Shown here one piece after another: positions 17,809 to 26,617 of a DNA stretch of 64,000 nucleotides. Numbering within the stretch: the first letter of the stretch is position 1; each line of letters starts with the position of its first letter. The translations under genes were made by a program, and so were the position numbers. The DNA is from JAXGMV01 sp040772085 (GTDB taxonomy: Bacteria > Chloroflexota > Anaerolineae > Anaerolineales > Anaerolineaceae). The notes beneath the pieces are model-generated. The model was not told the origin of the DNA. It worked only from the letters and a program-made list of their open reading frames with translations, and did no database searches. The stretch covers positions 1,240,001 to 1,304,000 of the forward strand of contig JAXGYU010000001.1 in assembly GCA_040772085.1 (NCBI GenBank). Reading direction: 5' to 3'.

Positions 17809-18362
17809 AGATCTGCTCCCTGTTTTTTGCCAATTCGTATCTGCCGGATCGCGGCGACCACCAGCAGCGTGATCACAGCCGAGACGCCGACCTCAGGCAG
17901 CCCGTTGACGACCGCGACGCCCCCCAGCGCGGCCCACGGCAGATAGCCCATCAGACCGATCACACCCAGCACCAGAATGGTGTTGGTCAGAGAGCCGGCA
18001 ATGGCGCCAGCCAATATGCCAACCACCTGCCAGCGCTTGAGCGCCGAATAGACCAGCCAGGCGACCGGGCCGATGAAGAGGCGCGGCAGCACCGAGAGCA
18101 AGGGGTTGGTAAACCAGACGTCCGTCGGACCGGTTGGCGCGATGGCAGCCTGCATCATGGAGAAAAGACCGAAGATCAGCCCAATGCCGGCACCGACGAT
18201 CGGCCCCTGCAGGATGGCGCCTATGATGGCCGGCACATGCATGATGGTCAGCGAGACACCGCCGAACCAGGGGATGAAGCCCCAGTGCGTCAGTCCGAGC
18301 AGGATGGCAACGGCACCGAGGATGCCGGTGATGGCGATTTTGGTTGTGCGGCTTTCAGACAT
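17805..18362 (-). CDS. ECF transporter S component (substrate-binding membrane subunit)
   Basis: A 185-residue, six-helix membrane protein with features of ECF S components: short N-terminus (MSESRTTKIAITGILGA), and the conserved TIMHVPAIIGAILQGPIVGAGIGLIFGLFS segment split over helices 2-3 (central HVPAIIGAILQGP). This motif is typical of the general S-component family whose members bind pantothenate, folate precursors or other vitamins; the ligand cannot be assigned. GGAGG lies upstream of the ATG. It is convergent with ecfT instead of being in one operon with it. Confidence 0.87.
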   Translation of the reverse strand: MSESRTTKIAITGILGAVAILLGLTHWGFIPWFGGVSLTIMHVPAIIGAILQGPIVGAGIGLIFGLFSMMQAAIAPTGPTDVWFTNPLLSVLPRLFIGPVAWLVYSALKRWQVVGILAGAIAGSLTNTILVLGVIGLMGYLPWAALGGVAVVNGLPEVGVSAVITLLVVAAIRQIRIGKKQGADL

Positions 18363-18392
18363 GGCGGACCTCCATCAGGAGAATTGTCGCTG

Positions 18393-18398
18393 ATTCTA
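18393..18398 (-). promoter_or_regulatory. Candidate extended -10 promoter for the S-component gene
   Basis: The minus strand reads TGTTAGAAT about 30 bases upstream of the ATG, an extended -10 (TGnTAGAAT). The same nonamer occurs upstream of the gdx riboswitch. Confidence 0.45.
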
Positions 18399-18435
18399 AC
18401 ACGCGGGGACGGGCGCAGTTACGCATTGGCTTTAT

Positions 18436-20187
18436 TTATTTACGTTTATAAACCACGACTGGTCGGTCAGGGAAATCAACGATGCCCGTGATCCGGTAGC
18501 CATCGATCGTTATAGGCCACTCGGTGATGATACAGTCAAAAGTCCTCTGCCGGATCTGATCCTCCTGCCAGTCGCGCCAGGCAGTCAGTTTTGATTTTAA
18601 TTCCTGCGGGTCTACCGAGCTGATCAGCGCCGCGAACGACCCTTGTACCGGGATGATGCTGGGACCGTAGAAGGTATGCCCGCTGTCATGGATCGGGTAA
18701 TCGTCCAGACGTGCTTTCGCCGGCCCAGCCATCGGTGTCTGATCCAGAATCGTCCCGCAGCCGGCAGCCAATTCATCGACCCGCGCGAAGCGTGCATTTT
18801 TGTCGGCAAAATCGGTCCGGTAATTGCCCGGGATCGGGATAAGCAAGTAGAGCGCCAGCAGGAGCACAAGTGTCTTCGACCAAGCCATAAACGGCGGCTT
18901 ATCCAGCCGGGGCAGGACGCTGAGTAGTAGGAAAGGCAAAATTAATTCACCAAAATAGACGTAGACATTGCCGGTGCTGCGTCCCAAACTGAAGTACACC
19001 GCGAGACTTCCGAGGATGAATGCGAGGTCAAAGGGAGTTATCCCATCAGCAGCCAATATTAGCGGGTGATTCGGATGACGGATATCGATCCCAGCGGCGT
19101 CCCTATTGGCAATCCATCTGATGATTGCATAGACCGCCAGCAGGAAAAACAACACCAGAAATGGCCAATAGAAATGGATGAAAAAATTGACCTGCCCCAT
19201 GAGGTGGTCGAAGGAGCTTTCAACAATCTGCAGGTGATGGACAATTGTATATTCGAGATAGAGTTCATAGAACGCATCCAGCACAACGACGGTGAGCCCT
19301 AATGCCAGTGTGGTCAAGACGCCAAATATAATCGCCTTGCGCTTGGATACTGAAAGAAAGAGATAGATGCAGGCAGCACCCAGCGCCAGCAGGTAATACT
19401 GTTTCAAATGGAAGGCGATTAACAGCGCGATGGCTGCTGCTGCCAGATTTTTTAAATCCGCCGGTGCCCGCACCAGCCATAGACCGAGAATAGAAAAGAA
19501 CAGCCCGGGGATGTCAGGCCTGAAGCCGGTCATGTAAAAAATTAAACAAGCAGAATGGGCGAGGATCACAACGCCGGCAAGCGCGCTGATGCTGTTCCCG
19601 CCCAATGATCGGATGATCTTATACGACAGCCACAGCAGCCCTGCCAGAAATGCAAGGTTGAGAAAGGCTGCCGCCTGAAAAGGATAGCTAAAGATCAGCA
19701 GCACCGGTGCCAGCAGAGCGGGATAAAGAATGCCATAGAGGTAGATGTGTTGAGGGAAGTACTCCAGCGAATAGATGTTCACCTGATGCAGCAGATTGTA
19801 CGCGGCGTTTATCGCAGCCGTATCACGGTATTCAACGTAAGTCGCGTGGTAGTACAGCCAGCAATACTTCAGCGGCTCAATACTCAATAAGATCAGCAGC
19901 AGTCCAAGCAGCCAGACCGGCTCATCAAAGTCGATCAGCGCGACGCGGAACCACGCAATACACGCTCGCAGTTTTTCCTGATAGTTGATCGCCAGAGATG
20001 CCGCAATCAGGAGCAGACCAGCCGCGATCAGCGCCTTCTGCACAGGACCCAGAATTAACGGTTTGCCGTAGATCAGGTCCTGCATGAAAGAAAGAATGAT
20101 CAAGCCAATGCCAAAGATGCCTGCGCCCAAGGCAATGCGCCTGCGCCAGGGATCTTCGGTCAGCAGCCTGATCAATGCTCCAATCAT
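18436..20187 (-). CDS. GT-C-like polytopic membrane protein (putative glycosyltransferase family 39-like)
   Basis: A 583-residue protein with roughly 12 hydrophobic helices and a short periplasmic C-terminal domain. The first large loop carries YVEYRDTAAINAAY followed by YFPQHIYLYGILYP, a layout seen in lipid-linked-sugar-dependent GT-C glycosyltransferases, where the loop Asp is catalytic. The assignment is by architecture and not by a clear family match. The start overlaps the stop of the preceding membrane-protein gene by 4 bases, so the two are translationally coupled and perhaps work together in glycan transfer. Confidence 0.65.
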   Translation of the reverse strand: MIGALIRLLTEDPWRRRIALGAGIFGIGLIILSFMQDLIYGKPLILGPVQKALIAAGLLLIAASLAINYQEKLRACIAWFRVALIDFDEPVWLLGLLLILLSIEPLKYCWLYYHATYVEYRDTAAINAAYNLLHQVNIYSLEYFPQHIYLYGILYPALLAPVLLIFSYPFQAAAFLNLAFLAGLLWLSYKIIRSLGGNSISALAGVVILAHSACLIFYMTGFRPDIPGLFFSILGLWLVRAPADLKNLAAAAIALLIAFHLKQYYLLALGAACIYLFLSVSKRKAIIFGVLTTLALGLTVVVLDAFYELYLEYTIVHHLQIVESSFDHLMGQVNFFIHFYWPFLVLFFLLAVYAIIRWIANRDAAGIDIRHPNHPLILAADGITPFDLAFILGSLAVYFSLGRSTGNVYVYFGELILPFLLLSVLPRLDKPPFMAWSKTLVLLLALYLLIPIPGNYRTDFADKNARFARVDELAAGCGTILDQTPMAGPAKARLDDYPIHDSGHTFYGPSIIPVQGSFAALISSVDPQELKSKLTAWRDWQEDQIRQRTFDCIITEWPITIDGYRITGIVDFPDRPVVVYKRK

Positions 20188-20732
20188 GCCGGCAGCATCC
20201 CCTGAGCGGCCAGGATCCCCAACACGCCAGTGGCGATGATCACAATCATCATGACGAGGGCGATGATCGTAAACAATTTCTTCTCTGTTTTGGACCAGTA
20301 ATACAGAAATAGCGAGAACACCAGCACATAAATCAGCATCTCGGGAATGCCGAGCGTATGCGTGCTGAGAGGGAAAGTCGTAAAAACATATCCGTCAAAG
20401 GAGCCTGGACCTGGCGCGATGGTCGAGATATAGGACAAGCCGACCAGCAGCAATGCCAGCTTCGCCCAGCCCCATTTACTCTCGAGTAATGGCTTGCGCA
20501 CAAACCACAATGCCAGGGCGATCACCAGACCGCGGATGATTTGCAGCGTCGGACCCGCGGCCACCCAGGGCGAATCGAGCTGGCGCATGAAATGAGACAG
20601 CGGCGGGATGGAATAAAGATAGGCGTAGTTGATAAAGGTCACCGCGTATATGCCGGCAATGGAATACGCCATAACATGGGTGACTGCCACCCGGAAGACA
20701 AATAGTCCAAAACGATCAAGCTGATTTTGCAT
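20184..20732 (-). CDS. Hypothetical membrane protein coupled to the GT-C-like gene
   Basis: A 182-residue protein with about five hydrophobic segments and a Pro/Gly-rich loop (APGPGSFDGYVFTTFPL). AGGAGA precedes the ATG. I do not recognise the family; it resembles unclassified DUF-type inner-membrane proteins. Its only context clue is the 4-base overlap with the following GT-C-like gene. Confidence 0.65.
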   Translation of the reverse strand: MQNQLDRFGLFVFRVAVTHVMAYSIAGIYAVTFINYAYLYSIPPLSHFMRQLDSPWVAAGPTLQIIRGLVIALALWFVRKPLLESKWGWAKLALLLVGLSYISTIAPGPGSFDGYVFTTFPLSTHTLGIPEMLIYVLVFSLFLYYWSKTEKKLFTIIALVMMIVIIATGVLGILAAQGMLPA

Positions 20733-20770
20733 AGTTCTCCTGCGCGAAACCCCCGCCTGTTATGAACAGC

Positions 20771-20776
20771 TATAAT
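20771..20776 (+). promoter_or_regulatory. Candidate -10 box for the amidohydrolase gene
   Basis: TATAAT 36 bases upstream of the SD-supported ATG at 20813. It lies inside the longer open reading frame that begins at 20762, which argues against that longer start. Confidence 0.5.
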
Positions 20777-20812
20777 TTTATCGTACAGCATTCACCGCCA
20801 AGGAGCGTTTTT

Positions 20813-22108
20813 ATGTCAACCTCAACACTGATCACCGGCGCAAGCATCCTGGATGTCGAAAATGGGCTCTGGCTGCAAGGTCACAACCTGCTGATTAATG
20901 GCAAACTCATCACAGCCATCGTCCCAGACCTGACCGCCAACGAAGAAGTGACCCGCATGGATGCCAGCGGCAAATTTCTGATTCCGGGGTTGATCGAGAT
21001 GCACGGCCATTTTTACGGGCGCGCGACGCAGGTAATGCGCAGCCAGCATAACGCCTATTGCCCGCTGTATCTCTCCGGCGGGATCACGACCGTGCGTACG
21101 CCGGGCGAATTCCAGCCCTGGCTGACCTGGCAATGGAAGAAGGACATCGCGGCCGGCAGGGAGATCGGCCCGCGCATCATCTCCGGCGGCAGCTATTTCG
21201 ACACGCCGGATGCCATCGTCAGGTGGTTTGAGCCGGCAGCGGATCTGGACGTGCTGCGGCAGCAATATCGTGAACGGCGTTATATCTCAGATTTCTACAA
21301 GGTGTACAGCAGCATGCCGGCTGAATGGATTAAGGTGGTTTGTGACCTGGCACACGAAGAGGGGAAAAAGGTTTATGGTCACCTCGGGCAGTGCAGCGCC
21401 GCTGATGCCATTCTTGCCGGCATCAATGGGCTGGAGCACGGCTATTTCACCATGTCGGATTTCTTCGACCAGCCGCAGCCCGGCATCGATTTTGAGGCGT
21501 TGATGCGCCTCGATATGGCATCTGACCGGGTCAAAAGAGTTGTTGACCTGATTGTCACTCACGACGTGGCGATTACGCCGACCGTGATCACGTTCACGCT
21601 TGAAGGCGTGGCGTACACGCGCTGGCTGGACGAGATCAACGCCTGGCAGTATCTCAACCCTGAGGGTCTGGCAGCCAATCGCAAACGGCGCGAAGAATGG
21701 GACACTCCGTCAGAAAGCCTGACCAGGCAGCAGCCTTTGATCGAAAAACAATTAGAGTTTATCCGGCTGCTGCACGCCGCGGGCGCCAGGCTGTTCTGCG
21801 GTACCGACCCCTCCTACCCGATGATCCTGCCCGGCGTGGCGCTGTCACGCGAAGCCGAGCTGATGAGTCAGGCCGGGTTGGGCAATGCCGACCTGATGCG
21901 CGCTCTGACGATCAACGCTGCCCGCGAGCTGGGGCTGAATGACATCACGGGCTCGCTCACACCAGGCAAACAGGCTGACATGGTGCTGCTCGATGCTGAC
22001 CCGCTGCAATCGATCGGCAATCTCAAGACTGTCACGCATGTCTGGCAAGCCGGACGCCATTATGACCCTGATGACCTGCGGCAGATGGCAATTGGTCAGC
22101 TACGGTAA
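20813..22108 (+). CDS. Amidohydrolase family protein (imidazolonepropionase-like)
   Basis: A 431-residue TIM-barrel metal hydrolase. Visible metal-site motifs: HGH in LIEMHGHFYG, His in VYGHLGQ, His in GLEHGYF and Asp in FCGTDPSYP. The C-terminal sheet ends with GSLTPGKQADMVLLDADPL, the classical amidohydrolase tail. There is no signal peptide. Members hydrolyse C-N bonds in cyclic amides, prolidase-type dipeptides or similar; the substrate is unknown. AAGGAG lies 7 bases upstream of the chosen ATG. Confidence 0.9.
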   Translation: MSTSTLITGASILDVENGLWLQGHNLLINGKLITAIVPDLTANEEVTRMDASGKFLIPGLIEMHGHFYGRATQVMRSQHNAYCPLYLSGGITTVRTPGEFQPWLTWQWKKDIAAGREIGPRIISGGSYFDTPDAIVRWFEPAADLDVLRQQYRERRYISDFYKVYSSMPAEWIKVVCDLAHEEGKKVYGHLGQCSAADAILAGINGLEHGYFTMSDFFDQPQPGIDFEALMRLDMASDRVKRVVDLIVTHDVAITPTVITFTLEGVAYTRWLDEINAWQYLNPEGLAANRKRREEWDTPSESLTRQQPLIEKQLEFIRLLHAAGARLFCGTDPSYPMILPGVALSREAELMSQAGLGNADLMRALTINAARELGLNDITGSLTPGKQADMVLLDADPLQSIGNLKTVTHVWQAGRHYDPDDLRQMAIGQLR

Positions 22109-22255
22109 GCCCCTTAAGAACATCTGACCTAAGCAGAAAATCTTTTGCTTAAAACTCCTCTGTACATGGCAGCCTGAGGTTTCTCGCCATGAGCGTCTTA
22201 TTCGCCGGGTCATTACCTCCTCATTTTCCGCTGAGAAAACCCCGAGTTAAACAAC

Positions 22256-22285
22256 AAACGGACTTCTGAACCCGGAAGTCCGTTT
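22256..22285. terminator. Bidirectional intrinsic terminator
   Basis: An 11-base perfect stem (AAACGGACTTC with GAAGTCCGTTT), 8-base loop, between the convergent amidohydrolase and SDR genes, with A- and T-rich flanks. Confidence 0.88.
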
Positions 22286-22301
22286 TGAATGTGGCGATGT
22301 A

Positions 22302-23066
22302 TCAGAAGACCTGCTCGGTCGGGCGAACCAGCACTTCGTTGATCGCGGACCGCCACGGGCGTGTGACGATGAAGGTGATGATATCGGCAATATCTTCAGA
22401 TTCCAGCGGCGTGATGCCGACAAAATTCTTCATATTTTCGGCGCGGACCTCAGGTTTCATGTGATCCTGCAGCTCTGTCGCGACGACGCCGGGCTCTACA
22501 GCCGATACGCGCACATGTTTACCGGTCAACTCCTGACGCAGCGCTTCTGTGAGCGCCACCACACCGAATTTGGTGGCATTATAAACACCCGCGCCGGCAC
22601 GGGCTCGTCTGCCAGCTACCGAGCTGATGTTGACCAGGTCGGCCACTTTACGCGGTGACGTCTCGGCCGCGCTCAGCAAATGCGGTATGGCTTCGCGGGT
22701 GACATACAGCAGCGCCTTGAGGTTCAGGTCGATCATGTTTTCCCACTCACGCGTATCCGCGCCATCGATTTTGTCCAGCAGCATCACGCCGGCATTGTTG
22801 ACCAGCGTATCCAGCCGGCCGAATTTATCGACCGTTTCCTGGACGCAGGCGTAAGCTTTAGATTTTTTCATAATGTCCGCCTGGATCACCAGAGCCTTGC
22901 CGCCCGACGCCTCGATTTTGGCTGCCAGCTTATCCAGCCGTTCCTTACGTCGTGCAACCACCGCGACGGCTGCCCCGGCTTGAGCCAGTTGCAGCGCGGC
23001 TGCCTCACCAATGCCGCTGCTGGCGCCTGTGATCAACGCGACTGTGCCTTTCAATGTCTTCGCCAT
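22302..23066 (-). CDS. SDR family NADP-dependent oxidoreductase (YdfG-like)
   Basis: A 254-residue short-chain dehydrogenase: TGASSGIG cofactor loop, basic VARRKERLD after beta-2 (favouring NADP), NNAG, SSVAG and YNATK catalytic region, then PGVVATEL. The C-terminal VTRPWRSAINEVLVRPTEQ matches the YdfG/serine-3-dehydrogenase-like subgroup, which oxidises small hydroxy acids. SD GAGGTGAA. Single-gene unit ending at the shared terminator. Confidence 0.9.
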   Translation of the reverse strand: MAKTLKGTVALITGASSGIGEAAALQLAQAGAAVAVVARRKERLDKLAAKIEASGGKALVIQADIMKKSKAYACVQETVDKFGRLDTLVNNAGVMLLDKIDGADTREWENMIDLNLKALLYVTREAIPHLLSAAETSPRKVADLVNISSVAGRRARAGAGVYNATKFGVVALTEALRQELTGKHVRVSAVEPGVVATELQDHMKPEVRAENMKNFVGITPLESEDIADIITFIVTRPWRSAINEVLVRPTEQVF

Positions 23067-23273
23067 AATTCACCTCATTCAAGATAAAGTATCAGACTCT
23101 ATTATCACCCGAACTTGCAAACCCATTGGAAATAGAACTTACACACAGAACCCTGCGGACAGATGTCATTTTAGTTTTTGGTCAATCGTCCCTTGAAGGA
23201 ACATGGTTTACCCATATACTGGATAAGCGCTCATATTCTTTTAATGTGCGCGAATCCTGAAAGCGAGGTAGAG

Positions 23274-24674
23274 ATGACGTTTTCCCGCAAGACATTAGTG
23301 TTAGTTGTTTTTATTCTGGTTGGCACCTTACTGGTAGGTTGTGCCGGTCCCTCCGCGACGCCCGCCCCCGCAACTGAAGCGCCTGCAGCAACAGAAGCAG
23401 CAACCGCGGTTCCCCCGACCATGGTCGCAACCGAACAAGAAACCGCGACCGAAGCGCCGACTGCAGCGCCGGTTGATGAACCAGCGGTCAGAAAGACCTT
23501 GAAGGAATGGGCAGAGGAATACCCGGAATATTACAAATCCTATGCCACCATAAAAACGAAAGAATGGACAAATTCTCTTGAGGGTCACTACACCCTCTTC
23601 CATAAGATGCTTGCGCCCGTCCTGAAGAAAGGCAATACGCTCATCCTGAATGAAGAAGGCGACATGTCAATTTCGGGCTTCATGTATGATCCAGTGAAGA
23701 ATACCTGGAAGCTGGATGAATCAAAATATGGCCCGCTGGTGGCACGTCCGAATGACCTCAAAGGTTGTTACGCATGCAAATCATCCGTCTTCGAATCGGT
23801 CCTCGAACGCGAAGGCGAGAAGGTTGCCGCCGAAAAGATTGACCAGGAGTTTCTGGATGAAGTCAATATGCAGATCTGGGATTGTTACATGTGTCACACC
23901 GACAAACCCGAAGATGGTTATGACGCGACAATCACCATGTTCAAGGAAATCACCGGCCCACTGTATGACGAGCTGACACCTGAGGATCGCGTTTGCGGAC
24001 AATGTCATAACTCCACCGTGCATTCGCCCATGTTCAACTCGGGCAAGCCTTGGTCAGAGCATCAGCCTTTCCGCTACGGTTTTGACGGCGAATCGATGTT
24101 CAAAGCAGCAGTCGAGGATGGCTATGGCGCCAAAGATGAGAAGACCGGTATCATTTCCTACCGCACCACGCATGCCGAGCTTGAATTCACCTACGACAGC
24201 ACGCACCGCGCCATGGGTGTTAACTGCCAGGATTGTCACATGCCCACAATTACCGACCCCGTGACCGGCAAAGTCTTTTCCGATCACAATGCTTCAGGAT
24301 CGCCATTGGAAAACGACGCCGCGCTTGATTATTGTCTGACCTGTCACACCAACGACGAAGTAAAAGACCGCGAGCAGATGGTGGATTGGGTACGCACCCT
24401 GCAAGGTGAAACCGAAGCCAAACAAAATGTGATCAAGGCCAAACTCGAAACCCTGAAAGGTTTGATCGAGCAGGCTGTTACCGCGGGCAATGTTGATGCT
24501 ACCAAACTTGATGAAGCCCGTACCGCTTACAGCAAAGCCAAGTTCCTGTCAGAATGGGGTATCTATGGCAATGGCGCCGCAACCGTCAAAGTCGTCCACG
24601 ACAGTAATGAAACTGCCGAGCTGCTTGAGAAGGCTGAGACTGTTGTCGACGAAGGCATCGCGTTGTTGAAGTAA
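23274..24674 (+). CDS. NrfA-like pentahaem cytochrome c lipoprotein (divergent ammonia-forming nitrite reductase family)
   Basis: A 466-residue lipoprotein: signal peptide with lipobox LVGCAG, then an Ala/Pro/Thr/Glu-rich linker, then the cytochrome. Five haem sites are visible in order: CYACK, CYMCH, CGQCH, CQDCH and CLTCH. The first CxxCK (Lys-ligated active haem) and the closing CQDCHMP plus long C-terminal helices are hallmarks of NrfA. After CGQCH, however, the sequence is NSTVHSP where NrfA has VEYYF, and RTTH replaces KAQH, so the calcium ligands and active-site Tyr are missing; the distal His is kept. No NrfH-type quinol oxidase is nearby. Nitrite reduction is possible but unproved. 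SD GAGGT. Confidence 0.85.
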   Translation: MTFSRKTLVLVVFILVGTLLVGCAGPSATPAPATEAPAATEAATAVPPTMVATEQETATEAPTAAPVDEPAVRKTLKEWAEEYPEYYKSYATIKTKEWTNSLEGHYTLFHKMLAPVLKKGNTLILNEEGDMSISGFMYDPVKNTWKLDESKYGPLVARPNDLKGCYACKSSVFESVLEREGEKVAAEKIDQEFLDEVNMQIWDCYMCHTDKPEDGYDATITMFKEITGPLYDELTPEDRVCGQCHNSTVHSPMFNSGKPWSEHQPFRYGFDGESMFKAAVEDGYGAKDEKTGIISYRTTHAELEFTYDSTHRAMGVNCQDCHMPTITDPVTGKVFSDHNASGSPLENDAALDYCLTCHTNDEVKDREQMVDWVRTLQGETEAKQNVIKAKLETLKGLIEQAVTAGNVDATKLDEARTAYSKAKFLSEWGIYGNGAATVKVVHDSNETAELLEKAETVVDEGIALLK

Positions 24675-24696
24675 AGTTCTAAATCAAACTCATAAA

Positions 24697-24730
24697 AACT
24701 CCCCGCGCCATAATCGGCTCGCGGGGAGTT
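24697..24730. terminator. Bidirectional intrinsic terminator
   Basis: An 11-base perfect stem (AACTCCCCGCG with CGCGGGGAGTT) and 12-base loop, followed by a T-rich run. It lies between the NrfA-like gene and the convergent small membrane-protein gene. Confidence 0.9.
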
Positions 24731-24755
24731 AATATTTCTTTTTACGAGGTAGGCA

Positions 24756-25148
24756 TCAGGGTTCCTGAGTATCGGCGCCATCATCAAGCGGTTCGGTTTC
24801 AAAATACCAGCGCCGGCTGATGAAAAGCAACGAGAGCGGTAGCAGCGTCAGCGCCAGTAATATCGCGCTGGTCCAGCCGGATGGGATGAGGATCATGGCT
24901 GCCGCAATCGCGATGAACAAGGTCAACGCGACCCGAAACGCGGTCGGATTGCGCTGTCTGAGCTGACGATACAGCAGCACCATCATCCCTGCTGCCGCCA
25001 GAACGAGACCGCCGAACACAGTGCGCATGCCAGAAGAAATCTCCAGCGCGGGTTGTAACCCCAGGAGGATCACGGCGCCAAGCACCAGCCACAATAGGGC
25101 GTTGATCAGTACGAATACCAAAGCAATTCTGAACGTCGTTGGCAGCAT
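24756..25148 (-). CDS. Hypothetical four-helix membrane protein
   Basis: A 130-residue protein with four hydrophobic segments and an acidic C-terminal tail (ETEPLDDGADTQEP). GAGGAG precedes the ATG. No family recognised. It lies directly upstream of the NrfA-like terminator on the opposite strand, so a role with that cytochrome is not implied. Confidence 0.65.
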   Translation of the reverse strand: MLPTTFRIALVFVLINALLWLVLGAVILLGLQPALEISSGMRTVFGGLVLAAAGMMVLLYRQLRQRNPTAFRVALTLFIAIAAAMILIPSGWTSAILLALTLLPLSLLFISRRWYFETEPLDDGADTQEP

Positions 25149-25215
25149 GAGGCAGCTCCTCGTATTGAATGTTTCAATTATATTAGCATAGGGCTGTTTG
25201 ACTCACATGGCATTC

Positions 25216-25740
25216 TTAGTCAACCAGCTCTATGCTCAGGATTACCGCAGGTTCAACCAGCATTTGCCTGAAATCTTCCCCCTGCTGGATTTTACGCACG
25301 ATCTCCATGCCCTCAGTCACCCGGCCGAACGCCGCGAAGCCCTGCCGGTCAGGGTTGCGCCTGCCATAATAGTCCAGCTCTTCCTGCGGACCGATACAAA
25401 TGAAGAATTCACTCGTCGCGCTGCCCGGCTCCATGCGCGCCATCGAGAGTGTGCCATCCAGGTGACGCAGACCGGTCTCGCGTGTGGTTTCATGCGCGAT
25501 CCTGCCATAATCCTGTGCCGGCGAACCATCCGCCTTGCGCAATCCTCCCTGGATGACTTCGATCTTCACCGGCGAGTCAGGCTGGTTATCCGGCCGAACC
25601 ACGCGGTAGAAGGTACTGGCGCCATCATAGGCGTGATCCTCGACATAGCGCAGGAAATTGCCGGCCGTGACCGGCGCTTTATCCTCGTATAGCTCAGCGA
25701 ATATGTCGCCTAGTTCTGTTCGAATGATGATTTTCTTCAT
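25216..25740 (-). CDS. Cyclophilin-type peptidyl-prolyl cis-trans isomerase
   Basis: A 174-residue cytoplasmic cyclophilin that speeds proline isomerisation. It starts MKKIIIRTELGDI, with the core FYRVV, GTLSMAR, SATSEFFIC and FAAFGRVTEGMEIV in family order. The usual catalytic Arg of FHRV is present as FYRVV, and the drug-site Trp is absent, as in many bacterial forms. The ATG at 25740 has GGGAG 8 bases upstream; longer readings run over the next gene and are not used. It lies 13 bases after the dioxygenase gene, likely co-transcribed. Confidence 0.88.
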   Translation of the reverse strand: MKKIIIRTELGDIFAELYEDKAPVTAGNFLRYVEDHAYDGASTFYRVVRPDNQPDSPVKIEVIQGGLRKADGSPAQDYGRIAHETTRETGLRHLDGTLSMARMEPGSATSEFFICIGPQEELDYYGRRNPDRQGFAAFGRVTEGMEIVRKIQQGEDFRQMLVEPAVILSIELVD

Positions 25741-25753
25741 ACCAATTCTCCCG

Positions 25754-26554
25754 TTATGCTGGTGTCCAAAGGAATGCCGTCGCGCGCTTGCCCAGGATTT
25801 CATCGTCGAAGATGAGTCTGCCTGCTTCTCCCGCCATCGCCTGACAGACGTGCAGCGGCAGCAGATGTTCCTCGCGCGGGTGACAATAGCGGGCGAAGGG
25901 TGCCTGCTCCCAATGCAACAGCCGCTCCTGCCTGTCGGATTCCGAATATATCGGGCTGGTGATAGTTTCAATCAGCCAGTCCTGGAACGCGTCATTCTGT
26001 TTATCTTCCCCCTTCCCGCCAAAAAAGCCTCGCAGGTTGTGGAACGAAAACCCGGAGCCGATAATGAGCAGCTTGCGCGCCAGCAGCGGCCGCAAGGCGC
26101 GGCCTAATGCCAGATGCGCCCCGGCATCCAGCCCCTGAATCAGCGAGAGCTGCAGGCTGGGGATATTGGCGTCAGGGTACATCATCAACAGCGGGATGAA
26201 CAGACCATGGTCAAATCCGCGTTGCGTGTCAAGCGCTGACGGGATGCCGGCACTCTTCAGCTGCCCGGCAATCTCGCTTGCCAATACCGGGTCACCTGGC
26301 GCGGGGTAATTGACCTGATAAGCCTCAGGTGGAAAGCCGTAGTAGTCATAAAACATGGCAGGGTTTGGCGCCGCCTGTAAGGTTGGCACGCGTTCCTCCC
26401 AATGAGCGCTGATCACCAGGATTGCTTCCGGTGTGTTGAACGTTGCCGGCAGCGCCCGCATGAAACGGATCATCGCGGCGTGACCCTCGTCTCCCAGCAG
26501 CGGCAGGGGACCGCCGCCATGCGAGAAGTAAACTAACTGTGCCTGTGATTTCAT
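25754..26554 (-). CDS. DODA-type extradiol ring-opening dioxygenase (YgiD-like)
   Basis: A 266-residue class III (LigB-type) extradiol dioxygenase. The metal-site residues of the 4,5-DOPA dioxygenase group are visible: His in FSHGGGP, His in ISAHWE, and DHGLFIPLLMMYP with a further His in GFSFHNLR. The C-terminus contains CHPREEHLLPLHV. It cleaves catechol-like rings using a divalent metal and O2. The ATG of MKSQAQ has GGAG 6 bases upstream. An oxygen-dependent enzyme argues that the host is not a strict anaerobe, or that it handles other quinol-like compounds. Confidence 0.9.
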   Translation of the reverse strand: MKSQAQLVYFSHGGGPLPLLGDEGHAAMIRFMRALPATFNTPEAILVISAHWEERVPTLQAAPNPAMFYDYYGFPPEAYQVNYPAPGDPVLASEIAGQLKSAGIPSALDTQRGFDHGLFIPLLMMYPDANIPSLQLSLIQGLDAGAHLALGRALRPLLARKLLIIGSGFSFHNLRGFFGGKGEDKQNDAFQDWLIETITSPIYSESDRQERLLHWEQAPFARYCHPREEHLLPLHVCQAMAGEAGRLIFDDEILGKRATAFLWTPA

Positions 26555-26605
26555 ATTTTTCTCCGAATCGCTCAACAACTAATGAAAGTATACAAGGATG
26601 GCGGT

Positions 26606-26611
26606 TAAAAT
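26606..26611 (+). promoter_or_regulatory. -10 box suggesting a leaderless transcript
   Basis: TAAAAT ends 6 bases before the ATG at 26618, so transcription would start at or next to the start codon. No SD is present upstream of that ATG. Confidence 0.45.
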
Positions 26612-26617
26612 CAAAAT

